Source: Candidatus Poribacteria bacterium | GTDB taxonomy: Bacteria; Poribacteria; WGA-4E; WGA-3G | NCBI GenBank assembly: GCA_026710795.1 | Contig: JAPOQK010000043.1 | Span: 21,387 to 85,386, forward strand | Length of the DNA stretch: 64,000 bases | Reading direction: 5' to 3' | Shown here: one piece after another, positions 20,301 to 29,407 of the stretch | How positions within the stretch are numbered: the first letter of the stretch is position 1 | Layout of the letters: each line of letters starts with the position of its first letter | Translations under genes and position numbers: made by a program | The notes under the pieces: model-generated | Databases searched by the model: none | What the model was told of the DNA's origin: nothing | Seen by the model: the letters and a program-made list of their open reading frames with translations, nothing else

Positions 20301-20883
20301 AGGCATGATCATTGACGTGAAAAATATCACCACGAAAAAAGGTGATTCCATGGCAGTACTTGGCTTTGAAGATTTAGAAGGTTCAGTAGAAGTTGTCGTT
20401 TTCCCAGAAGCATTTAAAAATGCAGGAGAGCTTCATGAAGACAGGATAGTTTGGATTGAAGGAAATGTTAAGATCAATCGGAACGGCAAGAACAGAAATA
20501 CTGATAATGATGATGAAACCGAACAGGAAGAACGGCAGATACAAGCTGAGACAATTGTAGATTTAGACACTGTACCTGAAAAACAGACTTGCGCGGTTGA
20601 GGTTACAGTCCCTGAAACTGACATTGAAAATCTTGAAAAACTAAAGACACTCAAAGAGATTGCACTTGCCAACAATGGTGAACTACACTTAATACTACGA
20701 CTCATGACACCGCGTTTCGGTGAGATCATTACACGTTGTGGTTCTAAATATAATATCACAGATACAGATACAGTCTTCAAACAGGTGGAAAATCTATTTG
20801 GTGAAAATTGTATCAAACGAAGTAATCGCACAAAACCAAAAAGTAAAAATGGAAACCGTACTTCTCGTATGAATTATGTTTAG
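17347..20883 (+). CDS. dnaE: DNA polymerase III alpha subunit
   Basis: FVHLHNHSEYSLLDGACRI PHP motif; PDIDIDFADRARDHVIEYL catalytic region; 1178 aa. Confidence 0.98.
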   Translation: MSSEFVHLHNHSEYSLLDGACRISDMIQWAVENSAPAVALTDHGNMFGALEFYTQAKEAGVNPIVGCEVYVAPGDRHKRGKDQGSPYHLTLLVENATGYRNLLELVSRGFTEGFYSKPRIDMEILREHREGIIALTGCIQGQVPQLLCSDKREEGIENFKKLIETMGPRNLYVEVQNHYIDKELQAYPLMVDLAKEFELPLVGTNDCHYLRKSDHHMHDVLLCIQTKKTVNEQDRMRFDNHFYFKDIDEMREVLKDFPPEAISNSLEIAERCNLELDFGESVMPKYEVPEGHTNESYLKELCYQGLREKLGELSTEVQQRLEHELDIIGKTGYPGYFLIVWDYVKYANKQGYPLSARGSAAGSLVLYALDVITFNPMDYDCLFERFLNLERISPPDIDIDFADRARDHVIEYLVKKYGHDSVGKVATFSTLGAKGAIKDVGRVLDVPLENVNKLTQLIPSTPGISIEEALEQVPEFQTLAELPENKELMDLSLAVEGMKRHVSCHASAIVVSNGPLTDFAPLFKDKHDQVATQFEHKTVENVGIVKFDFLGLRSLAEIYDCLQMIKANHGDDIKLEEIPFDDEKTFSVISRGLVAGLFQLETSPGMYRVVTQLKTNNFKEFSAIPALYRPGPLESGMMQQFIDRKNGLEEVEYIHPSLESALKNTYGVCVYQEQVMQIARDMAGFTLGEADVLRDAMGKKKEKLLKEQRPKFIDGAVKNGISEKDATEVYDLLEPFSRYAFNKSHSVAYAMLGYRMAYLKTHYPREFMAAMMTGEASDSDKITRYRTECAKLADFLEVEINLLPPDVNSSNKDFTVEGNDICFGLVAVKGVGDNAIDAIVKARKEDGSFTSLQDFCERVDTKVVNKRAIESLILSGAFDSLVGNRAQLMANLESTLKAAQQAQAERERGQMNLFEDAADVQITSVTLTEAQEYDPLERLKLEKQQLGFYVSGHPLQQYTDIIKYYTTSSTQTLGEHKIESTVSVAGMIIDVKNITTKKGDSMAVLGFEDLEGSVEVVVFPEAFKNAGELHEDRIVWIEGNVKINRNGKNRNTDNDDETEQEERQIQAETIVDLDTVPEKQTCAVEVTVPETDIENLEKLKTLKEIALANNGELHLILRLMTPRFGEIITRCGSKYNITDTDTVFKQVENLFGENCIKRSNRTKPKSKNGNRTSRMNYV

Positions 20884-20940
20884 TTCGTAGCACTTAGATC
20901 AGCACGAGTACAGTCTCTTCAAACATGATCACATAACCTC

Positions 20941-20974
20941 GTAGGTCGGAGCGAGCGTAGCGACCTCCGACATG
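20941..20974. repeat. Dispersed GTAGGTCGGAG...CTCCGAC palindrome
   Basis: GTAGGTCGGAGCGAGCGTAGCGACCTCCGACATG; same family as 10444-10475. Confidence 0.8.
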
Positions 20975-21254
20975 GATCACTAAAGTCCATGCGGGAAAAG
21001 AAGTATTGTAGTTGCTCAATTCATTGCCTCTCTTACATTATGTTAAACCGAATTTGCTACCTCCATTTAAAAATGATTAAAAACCCAAATACTAAATAAC
21101 CCTACATCGCTACAGATAATATGGCATAAAATCATTAGAAAGTGTTATAATTTCGTGCGTAGTTGATGTCACTATCTATAAATGTGATTATCTGCATAAT
21201 AATCATATTTTTAGCGAAGGTAGTAAACATACAAAATAATTAGCAGGCAAATAT

Positions 21255-21824
21255 ATGTTCAAAATATACGATTTTATAGATAAAAATATCTGGAATATAA
21301 ATGTAGCAGTGAATACCCTGTCAGTAATTCTGATTGTTTTCAGTTTATTTCTTGGATCTTGTGTTAATCCGCTAGAACCTGTAGATAGTGGAGAGGAAGA
21401 AAAGGTTAAATCTGAACTGAAGGATCGGTCATTTAGACAATTTGCGCCATCTAAAGGTGCTATAAAACGAAAAGGTGTTATCCTTGATTTCTTTGAAAAC
21501 GAAGAGAAAAATATCAGTCTATGGTCACAATATGCTGAAGGGGATACCGCAATAAACGAATGGGAGATATTTGCAAACGATTATAGAGTTGAAAAGGGTG
21601 GTTCGGAATATAGACTATATTTTACCTCACCCAATTCACATCAGAATTTACCAAATAAATGCGACAATTGCATTGAGACGAAAGGCATCTCAATATCTAT
21701 CCGAAATCTATTTGATAGCGAAGAAATTGAGTTTAGAGTCAATGACCCCGAAAACAGTCTGCCCTCTCCTTTCCCAGTGTTCACATCGTGGACTCGCTTC
21801 AGCGAAGATGAGTATTTTGATTGA
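21255..21824 (+). CDS. Hypothetical lipoprotein
   Basis: N-terminal hydrophobic stretch with FLGSC lipobox-like motif; 189 aa. Confidence 0.55.
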   Translation: MFKIYDFIDKNIWNINVAVNTLSVILIVFSLFLGSCVNPLEPVDSGEEEKVKSELKDRSFRQFAPSKGAIKRKGVILDFFENEEKNISLWSQYAEGDTAINEWEIFANDYRVEKGGSEYRLYFTSPNSHQNLPNKCDNCIETKGISISIRNLFDSEEIEFRVNDPENSLPSPFPVFTSWTRFSEDEYFD

Positions 21825-21931
21825 ATTGTTCTATAAAGCATAAAATATTTGATGGACGTGATGCATTGTATTAATTGTATCGTCCTATGTATAATTCTAT
21901 TTCTGATAATATGGTGACAGGATTTATGGTG

Positions 21932-24049
21932 ATGAAAGTATTAATGATTTTTATCATACCACTGCTTATTTTCTTGGGTTGCTCCCCACCTGAACCGGTA
22001 GAAGTACCAGATCCGATCTTAGAATCTACTATTAGAGCAAGACTCCGACTTGGTCCCAATGAACCTATAATGGAAAAAGACCTAAAACTGATCACATATT
22101 TGTCAATAAGAGATAAAAATATCAACAATTTTACAGGATTGGATAAGTTAGTAAATTTAACAAGATTAGATTTATCTGAATGTCATATTGAAGACATTTC
22201 ACCATTCGCAAGATTAACAAAGTTAACTTCATTAAAGCTTAACAACAATAGAATCAATGACATCACACCTCTTGCAGGTTTAACAACTCTTGATTCATTA
22301 ACTCTATATAGTAATCAAATATCAGACATTTCTGCACTTGTAGAATTAAAATCACTGACTTACTTACATCTTGGCAAGAATCAGATCCACGATATCTCGC
22401 CTTTGGCAAGTCTAACTAACCTCAAACGCTTATCTCTTAATAACAATCAAATCCAAGATCTCACCCCGTTAGCAAATTTAGTGCGACTCAATGAATTGTC
22501 ATTGAATAATAATGAAATCAGTGATGTTACCCCACTGGCAAAATTGAATTCTCTAAAGAAATTAAACCTTGATCGCAACCATATCAGTGACATGAGACCA
22601 CTAAGTGGATTAAATAAATATGCTATCTTAACTTATTACGACAATTTGGTCATTGATAGAAGTGCAGTTAATAAATATCAAAATTTGAGTATACCATTCT
22701 TTACCCCAAGAGTTTCCCATAATAAACCAAAAGACAAAGATACGACACAAGTTGCTCCATCTCCAGATATACCTGATGCAAACCTTGCTGCAGCTGTACG
22801 AGAGATTCTGAGTTTAAAACCCAGCGAACCAATTCCACTTGATAGGTTAACTGAAGTTGAATCCATTCATGCAACTAACATAGGTATAAAAGATCTGACT
22901 GGTTTAGAAAAAATGCCCAATTTAACTTTTGTATATCTGAATAGAAATCAGATTGAAGACATCACACCACTGGCTGGGTTGACAAAGTTGAGATCCCTAC
23001 ATCTCAGTGAAAATCAAATTCGCGATATAACACCGCTCACCAATTTGACTAAATTGTATAGTCTATCAATTGGTGGCAATCAGATTAGTGATATTTCCCC
23101 TCTTAGTGGGATGACACAACTTACTAAATTAGAACTCCATTATCAGTTTAGTAAACTAAAAAACAATATAAAGGATTTATCCCCGCTAACTGACCAGATT
23201 CATTTAGAATCACTTTCAATTACTGGTAAGGAATTAAGTGACATCAGTCCACTTGCAGGAATAAAGCAGTTAACATGGTTATCAATTCACGATACACAAA
23301 TTAGTGATATTTCACCTTTAGCAGGAATGACACATCTGAGATTCTTATATCTCAGACAGTGCCAAATTCACGATATATCACCCTTAGCAGGATTAACACA
23401 ACTGAATATTTTATGGCTTTTCGGTAATCAAATTACTGATCTTACACCATTGGCAGGATTAAGACATCTTGATGATTTAGGTCTTGAGGACAATCAAGTC
23501 AGCGACATCACACCACTCGCAGATCTGGTACGCCTCACTGCTTTAAGTCTTGGTAGTAATAAAATTCGTGACCTTGATAAAACAGTGAAAGTACTATCTG
23601 GACTAAACCGTCTTACTGAACTGTCTCTCAACAACAACGGTATAAGCGATATTTCATCGCTTACTGCATTAAAACAACTGACAAATTTACACCTCAGTAG
23701 TAATCAAATTAGTGATTTAATTCCACTTTCTAAGTTGGCGCAGTTGCAGTATTTAAGTCTCTCAGATAATAAGATAAGCGATATTTCACCACTCTCTGAT
23801 TTACATTATCTTGTGCTTTTAGGAATTGGCGAGAATAGAATATCTGACATCGCACCGATCACAGGATTGAAGAGACTGACTTCACTTGCACTGAACGATA
23901 ACCAGATACGTGATTTTAGTGAACTGGCAAACTTAAAGTCCCTAAGACGTTTATCTATTAAAAATAACACGCCTCATGCGAGGATGACGATTTATAAAAT
24001 ACGTAGTCGAAACCCAAATTTGCAAATTGATTTTGAAGATGGACACTAA
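21932..24049 (+). CDS. Internalin-like leucine-rich repeat lipoprotein
   Basis: MKVLMIFIIPLLIFLGC lipobox; many LxxLxxLxLxxNxIxDIxPLAxL repeats; ATG at 21932 preferred over 21875. Confidence 0.9.
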   Translation: MKVLMIFIIPLLIFLGCSPPEPVEVPDPILESTIRARLRLGPNEPIMEKDLKLITYLSIRDKNINNFTGLDKLVNLTRLDLSECHIEDISPFARLTKLTSLKLNNNRINDITPLAGLTTLDSLTLYSNQISDISALVELKSLTYLHLGKNQIHDISPLASLTNLKRLSLNNNQIQDLTPLANLVRLNELSLNNNEISDVTPLAKLNSLKKLNLDRNHISDMRPLSGLNKYAILTYYDNLVIDRSAVNKYQNLSIPFFTPRVSHNKPKDKDTTQVAPSPDIPDANLAAAVREILSLKPSEPIPLDRLTEVESIHATNIGIKDLTGLEKMPNLTFVYLNRNQIEDITPLAGLTKLRSLHLSENQIRDITPLTNLTKLYSLSIGGNQISDISPLSGMTQLTKLELHYQFSKLKNNIKDLSPLTDQIHLESLSITGKELSDISPLAGIKQLTWLSIHDTQISDISPLAGMTHLRFLYLRQCQIHDISPLAGLTQLNILWLFGNQITDLTPLAGLRHLDDLGLEDNQVSDITPLADLVRLTALSLGSNKIRDLDKTVKVLSGLNRLTELSLNNNGISDISSLTALKQLTNLHLSSNQISDLIPLSKLAQLQYLSLSDNKISDISPLSDLHYLVLLGIGENRISDIAPITGLKRLTSLALNDNQIRDFSELANLKSLRRLSIKNNTPHARMTIYKIRSRNPNLQIDFEDGH

Positions 24050-24210
24050 ATGTGATACAGAAATTTACTTAAGGCACATTCGCTTCACAAAATTATGTTG
24101 TAAAAGAGTAGTTTATCGGCAGTGATATATAATAACGTTGACAAACTGTGTTATTATTGCGTAAAATTGCACATCCAAATTCCCGTATGCATTAAGACAA
24201 GGAGAGAAAA

Positions 24211-24993
24211 ATGCTTACCCAAGAACAAGTAGATTTTTATAATGAGAACGGTTATATCAAGGTTGACCAACTTTTCTCAACAGAGGAAACTGAAGAACTG
24301 GCATCTGAAATGGTGCAAATCATAAACAATTGGGGACAAGAGACGATTGGATGGCCCGGTCCGTGGCGAACAAAATACCTCAATGAGGAAGACCAGCAAA
24401 CCACGAAAGCCGTCTTTATGCACAATCCCCACTTCTATTCAGCCACATGGGGTAGAGTGATTTTCCATGAACGTTTAACTGGTGCTGTTCAATCCCTTAT
24501 CGGGGATACCATTCAGTGGCACCATACAGTGTTACATGCTAAACCACCAGACAAAGGCACACCATTCCCAATGCACCAAGATTATCCGTTTTACCCACAT
24601 GATGGACTTGATTTTGTTGATTGTCTCGTCCATCTGGATGATGCTCCTTTTGAAAGTGGTGCTCTCAGGGTTGTACCGGGTAGCCATAAAGAGGGACCGA
24701 GAGAACACATTACCGGACAAGGTACCGCACCACACCTGCCAACAGATAAATTTCATCCAGATTTTATCGATTCTATACCTATTCCAGCAAAAGCTGGGGA
24801 TGTAATCTTTTTCAGTTATTGTCTTATCCATTGGTCAGAAGTCAATCGCACAGATCAGTGGAGAAAGGCAGTACGATTCGGATATCACACGACAGAGATG
24901 CGACCTGTAGGTCGAGAACCGAATGAACCTTACAACAATATTGTTGCTGGTGGTTTCAAAGTCAATCCTACGGCAGATGAGGTAATGGCTTAG
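24211..24993 (+). CDS. Phytanoyl-CoA dioxygenase (PhyH) family protein
   Basis: LTQEQVDFYNENGYIKVDQLFS; MHQDYPFYPHDGLDFVDCLVHLDDAPFESGALRVVPGSHK Fe-binding H.D motif. Confidence 0.92.
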   Translation: MLTQEQVDFYNENGYIKVDQLFSTEETEELASEMVQIINNWGQETIGWPGPWRTKYLNEEDQQTTKAVFMHNPHFYSATWGRVIFHERLTGAVQSLIGDTIQWHHTVLHAKPPDKGTPFPMHQDYPFYPHDGLDFVDCLVHLDDAPFESGALRVVPGSHKEGPREHITGQGTAPHLPTDKFHPDFIDSIPIPAKAGDVIFFSYCLIHWSEVNRTDQWRKAVRFGYHTTEMRPVGREPNEPYNNIVAGGFKVNPTADEVMA

Positions 24994-25066
24994 CAGTTAA
25001 TCAAAATTAGAATTGTATACCCATTATTTCATAAAAAACAAACTTAAATTCAACATAGATAAATCT

Positions 25067-26431
25067 ATGCTTGATAGGCGGGTATTTATGTATTACTCGG
25101 ATAAAACACGCACTTTTTTTAATAGATGTCAACCTTTCTCCTTCTTATGTTTATCTGTTCTATGCATCATAGGTGCGAGTATTTTATTTAGTATCAATTC
25201 AGATGCACAGGAACCATCCCTTGCCGAAAAGGTATTTGAAAAGTATCAGACACTTCTTCTGAGAGAAGATATCTTAGCAATTTTCCCCATAGTTCTTGAG
25301 AAAATCAAGAAACCAGAAAATCAGCAACTCTTAACACCTGGAACCATTTTACTTGTATTGGATGATCCTGATCTTTTAAAAACTTTTGTTCCTGATATAG
25401 ATGATAAATTCATCGTATTGTTAAAAGAGGATCAAGAAGTACAAGCGATGCTCAGAGATACCGATTTTCAGGCACTACTTCAAGATGTAAATGCAATTGA
25501 GGAACTCGCATCATTACTTGAACAGAACCAACAATCACTTGCCGAACGGGTTTTTGAAAGGTATAAAGATTTTTTTCAACGAGAAGATGTAAAAGGCAAT
25601 CTTCAAGAAGTCCTATTAGCAATAAAAGATCCTGAAATTCAACCACTGCTGATTCCAGCAACTATACAAGCTGTTGTTGATAATCCTGACATACTTAAGG
25701 CTTTTTTACCAGACATACCTGATACTTTTATCACGCTTCTAAAAGAAGATGCTGAGGTCAAAGCATTCATCAGTGATCCTGATGTGCACTTAATACTACA
25801 AGATCCTGCTGCAATTGACGAACTGGCAGCATTACTTGCTGTTGAACAACCTATCCATGTGATTGTCAGAATTGTGCCTTCGGCAGTCGAGTCTCCTCGG
25901 GTTAGAGAACAACTCGTTATCACTATTGATATTGCAGATGCTAAAGATGTAAGTGGATATCAGGCTATATTAGAGTTTGACCCAACAGCATTAAAGTTTG
26001 TCTCATTGACACATGGCATATATTTATCAGGTCAATTATTACCTGTGGAAACAAAAGTTGAAAACAATCAGATTTCTTTTGCACAGATCTCTATTGACAC
26101 TGCAGCAACTACTTCAAGTGGCACTCTCGTAACCATCATGTTTGAAGTCATAAGTGCCAAAGCATCTAAACTTACATTGTCTGAAGTGATAATTGGTGCG
26201 CTTGGTGGAGTATCATTTCCTGTTACTGTGGAAAATGCGGAGATCCTTGAACCACCCAGGAAACCGTGGGATGTTAATGGGGATGGGAAGGTAAACATTC
26301 TGGATTTAACTTATGTCGCTTCACACTTCGGTTCAGATAATGCACCACCAGAGGCAGATGTAAATGGTGATGGTAAAGTCAATATCTTAGATTTAACGTT
26401 AGTAGCTTCACATTTCGGTGAAGAAGTTTGA
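25067..26431 (+). CDS. Secreted protein: duplicated N-terminal module, cohesin domain, C-terminal dockerin repeats
   Basis: Two similar ~105 aa units (SLAEKVFEKYQTLL... / SLAERVFERYKDFF...); cohesin-like VTIDIADAKDVSGYQAILEFDPTALKFVS; dockerin DVNGDGKVNILDLTYVASHFG x2. Confidence 0.85.
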   Translation: MLDRRVFMYYSDKTRTFFNRCQPFSFLCLSVLCIIGASILFSINSDAQEPSLAEKVFEKYQTLLLREDILAIFPIVLEKIKKPENQQLLTPGTILLVLDDPDLLKTFVPDIDDKFIVLLKEDQEVQAMLRDTDFQALLQDVNAIEELASLLEQNQQSLAERVFERYKDFFQREDVKGNLQEVLLAIKDPEIQPLLIPATIQAVVDNPDILKAFLPDIPDTFITLLKEDAEVKAFISDPDVHLILQDPAAIDELAALLAVEQPIHVIVRIVPSAVESPRVREQLVITIDIADAKDVSGYQAILEFDPTALKFVSLTHGIYLSGQLLPVETKVENNQISFAQISIDTAATTSSGTLVTIMFEVISAKASKLTLSEVIIGALGGVSFPVTVENAEILEPPRKPWDVNGDGKVNILDLTYVASHFGSDNAPPEADVNGDGKVNILDLTLVASHFGEEV

Positions 26432-26522
26432 TATATGCAATGCAAGAAATAACGCCAAATCATGCAGGATACCACCAATGTATATCCATGATTCGACGTT
26501 TGATTTAAAACAACATAACATA

Positions 26523-27515
26523 TTAAGCTTTGTAGAATTCAACTGTTGTACCAGCCATGTCTGCTACTTTCTCTACTAACTTGTTTCTTTCTGCCTCTTT
26601 CATTTCAGTGAAAGCTTTGGCAATGTCTATTTTTTCCTGCATCTGCGCAGCATTGTCAGGTCCGGTGACGAGTGTGCTCACTGGAAATGACCATACGAAA
26701 CTAATTGCTTCTTCAATACTTACTCGATTCGGGACTACTCTCGGGTTTGTACCGTGTTTACCATGTCTCGATCCGCCAAAGAAACCACCATTTGCCAAAG
26801 ATTTCATCCCAATTACACCGATGTTCTTTTCAACGAGTGTAGGTATAACACCTTCAATAAAACTTTCATAACTTATGTCGGCTATGTTTACTGGCAATTG
26901 GCATGCATCAAAGATGTCCGATTTTGATAATACACGTTGATGGGCAGATGGACTGGTATGTCCTGTAAATCCAATATAACGGGCTTTCCCAGATTTTTTT
27001 GCTTCAATCATTACATCAAATACACCATTCTCAATTCTTTCATCTACGTCCTCAGGGTTCCGAACGGCGTGTACTTGCCATAGATCAACTTGTTCAGTGT
27101 TAAGACGTTTAAGCGATTCTTCAAGGTGTTTTCTCGCAGTCGCAGTATCGCGTGCTACTGTCTTAGTCATGAGAAAGATGTCGTCACGATATTTGGGGAT
27201 AAGCAGTTTTCCTAAACGCCTTTCACTGCCACCTTGTTGATAAGATCCTGCGGAATCAAAGAACCTTACACCCCCTTTAAGAGCAGTATCTATCGTCTCT
27301 TGCGCCTCTTTCTCAGACATTTCACCTATGTGCCAACCCCCGACTCCTAACATTGTTACCGTTTCACCTGTGCGTCCAAACTTTCGCCTCGGGAGTAGTG
27401 CGCCTAAACGGTCACTTGAAGGATCTGTGTCCTGACCTTCTGCACCTCCTGAAGAAAGGAGGATACCTGTGGTTAATCCTGCCAATGACTTTAGAAATGC
27501 ACGTCGATCAATCAT
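26523..27515 (-). CDS. Aldo/keto reductase with TAT-like leader
   Basis: MIDRRAFLKSLAGLTTG leader; RKFGRTGETVTMLGVGGWHIGEM; RYIGFTGH. Confidence 0.92.
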   Translation of the reverse strand: MIDRRAFLKSLAGLTTGILLSSGGAEGQDTDPSSDRLGALLPRRKFGRTGETVTMLGVGGWHIGEMSEKEAQETIDTALKGGVRFFDSAGSYQQGGSERRLGKLLIPKYRDDIFLMTKTVARDTATARKHLEESLKRLNTEQVDLWQVHAVRNPEDVDERIENGVFDVMIEAKKSGKARYIGFTGHTSPSAHQRVLSKSDIFDACQLPVNIADISYESFIEGVIPTLVEKNIGVIGMKSLANGGFFGGSRHGKHGTNPRVVPNRVSIEEAISFVWSFPVSTLVTGPDNAAQMQEKIDIAKAFTEMKEAERNKLVEKVADMAGTTVEFYKA

Positions 27516-27918
27516 ATTTTTTACCTCCTAATTAAATCCTATCACCTCTTCTCAAATTTGTCAAGTGGATAATAATAGTTTAAGGTGAACAACTATCACT
27601 CCCTATCAGAGTACTGGATCCGACCAGCAAGGAAACGGTCATGATTCGATCAAGTTCATTCTCTGGAATTTCCATACCTTCAGGTAATAACACGTCTTGA
27701 AGATAAATTGGTTTCATATAAGAAACCTTAGAGTAGCAATATATTCCCTACATGATCATGATGCGAAAATGTTTACAATTTTTATTTCCTTACGATATGA
27801 ATATCCCTTGAATCTGCATATAATAAATGGTATTATTTTATTATCGCTGATGTTGAAGACATGGATTAGCTGTGAATTTCCTGTATTACTATATTGGCTT
27901 TAAGAATAGGAAGAATTT

Positions 27919-28692
27919 ATGGGAATCATAACGTGGTTAAATGCAAATGATGGCGTGGTTATTGGGATTGCTACTGTTGTACTTGTAGGGATCACAGGTT
28001 ATTATGCCTATCTGACGTGGAGAATGTTAAAAGCGAATAACACACCTGAAATTGCAATCTCACTACGTCCTCATGAAGCATATATACATTGTGTAATGCT
28101 TTGCATAGAGAATATAGGAACAGGAGCTGCTCGTAATATTAAATTCCGAACAGATCTTTCTTTTAAACCGGACGGAGAAAGAGCACTTGAAGATGTTGGT
28201 TTCCTAAAAAAAGGAATTGACTACTTGGGACCTGGGCAAAAAATTGAGCACTTTTTAGTAAGTGTAATCGGTAAGTTGGATGAACTTAAAAAAAGACCGC
28301 TTGAGATTGGCGTTACTTATGCAGATTCAGTGAAACTGAAACAGAAAAGTAAGTACGAACATACCTTTCGTCTTGATTTTGGTGAGGACGAAGGTTTAGC
28401 GACGATTGGAAAATCACCACTTTATGAGATAGCCAAAGCTACGAAAGAAATCCAAAAAGATTTACACAATTTTACTACTGGTCTCCGTAAACCAGTAATT
28501 TTCACGGAGCCGTTTTCTGAGCATCGCATACGGAATCATACTGACTATCTGGAGAGGCGGTTAAGTCAATTACCTCATAATATTCAAGAAAGAATTTTAC
28601 AGAAAGTAGATTTTTTTATTGATGATCAAGAGCGGGAAATACGTGAAAAAACGCAGGACGATGAGACAGGACCAGACGCGAATTCATCATGA
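27919..28692 (+). CDS. Hypothetical membrane-anchored protein
   Basis: N-terminal TM helix GVVIGIATVVLVGITGYYAYLTW; soluble domain. Confidence 0.65.
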   Translation: MGIITWLNANDGVVIGIATVVLVGITGYYAYLTWRMLKANNTPEIAISLRPHEAYIHCVMLCIENIGTGAARNIKFRTDLSFKPDGERALEDVGFLKKGIDYLGPGQKIEHFLVSVIGKLDELKKRPLEIGVTYADSVKLKQKSKYEHTFRLDFGEDEGLATIGKSPLYEIAKATKEIQKDLHNFTTGLRKPVIFTEPFSEHRIRNHTDYLERRLSQLPHNIQERILQKVDFFIDDQEREIREKTQDDETGPDANSS

Positions 28693-28699
28693 AAAGGAG

Positions 28700-28933
28700 A
28701 TGAAACAGATGGCAGTTACAGTTCATATCTTCCCTGATGAACAGTTATTATTGCAAGTTCCTGACGATACCGAGGTGGCATTAACACATAACAATTCTCA
28801 ATTATCTGTTGATGAACGTATGGCATTGTTGGAACAAGTGGCTGACAAATTTACGAAGTTTGTCGGTCCTAAATTTCAACCTTTATCCGATTACGCTATC
28901 AGTCGTGAGGGTATATACGAAGATCATCCATAG
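28700..28933 (+). CDS. Putative antitoxin of a type II TA pair
   Basis: Small ORF directly upstream of a PIN-domain gene (2-bp gap); start trimmed to MKQMAVTVHIF. Confidence 0.55.
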   Translation: MKQMAVTVHIFPDEQLLLQVPDDTEVALTHNNSQLSVDERMALLEQVADKFTKFVGPKFQPLSDYAISREGIYEDHP

Positions 28934-28935
28934 TC

Positions 28936-29379
28936 ATGATTTATCTGATTGACACCAATGTTTTGTTAGGAGCCTCCCATCGTGCAGACAGGCGCAATTC
29001 AGTTGTTCAAGCAGCTGTGCATAAACTATGGACAAATGGTTTTCAATTACAAACGACACCTCAAAATTTCGCTGAATTTTGGAACGTGTCAACCCGTCCC
29101 GTTGAGCGAAACGGTTTTGGACTTACGCCTTATGAAACAGATGAACTTTTGCAGGACTTAGAACAGTCTTTTCCTTTACTGTCAGATTCACCTAAAGTAT
29201 ATCCAAAATGGAGGCAACTTATTGTTGATTATGAAGTATCAGGTGTCAAAGTTCACGATGCTCGGTTGGTTGCATCAATGATTTCTCATGATGTAACACA
29301 TATCCTGACCTTTAACACAGCAGACTTTACCCGTTATGTTAACGAAGGAATTGTTGCTGTTGATCCTGCGGATGTATAA
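28936..29379 (+). CDS. PIN-domain (VapC-like) toxin
   Basis: MIYLIDTNVLLGAS N-terminal acidic motif; VHDARLVASMISHDVTHILTFNTADF. Confidence 0.88.
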   Translation: MIYLIDTNVLLGASHRADRRNSVVQAAVHKLWTNGFQLQTTPQNFAEFWNVSTRPVERNGFGLTPYETDELLQDLEQSFPLLSDSPKVYPKWRQLIVDYEVSGVKVHDARLVASMISHDVTHILTFNTADFTRYVNEGIVAVDPADV

Positions 29380-29407
29380 CCGCTACGTTTTTCAACCCAT
29401 AAAACAA

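Noticed and set aside
17416-20831. Multiple minus-strand ORFs within dnaE
   Set aside because: Antisense shadow ORFs of a clearly conserved gene
22100-24000. Regular DNA periodicity suggestive of a repeat array
   Set aside because: Explained by the ~22-aa leucine-rich repeats of the coding sequence
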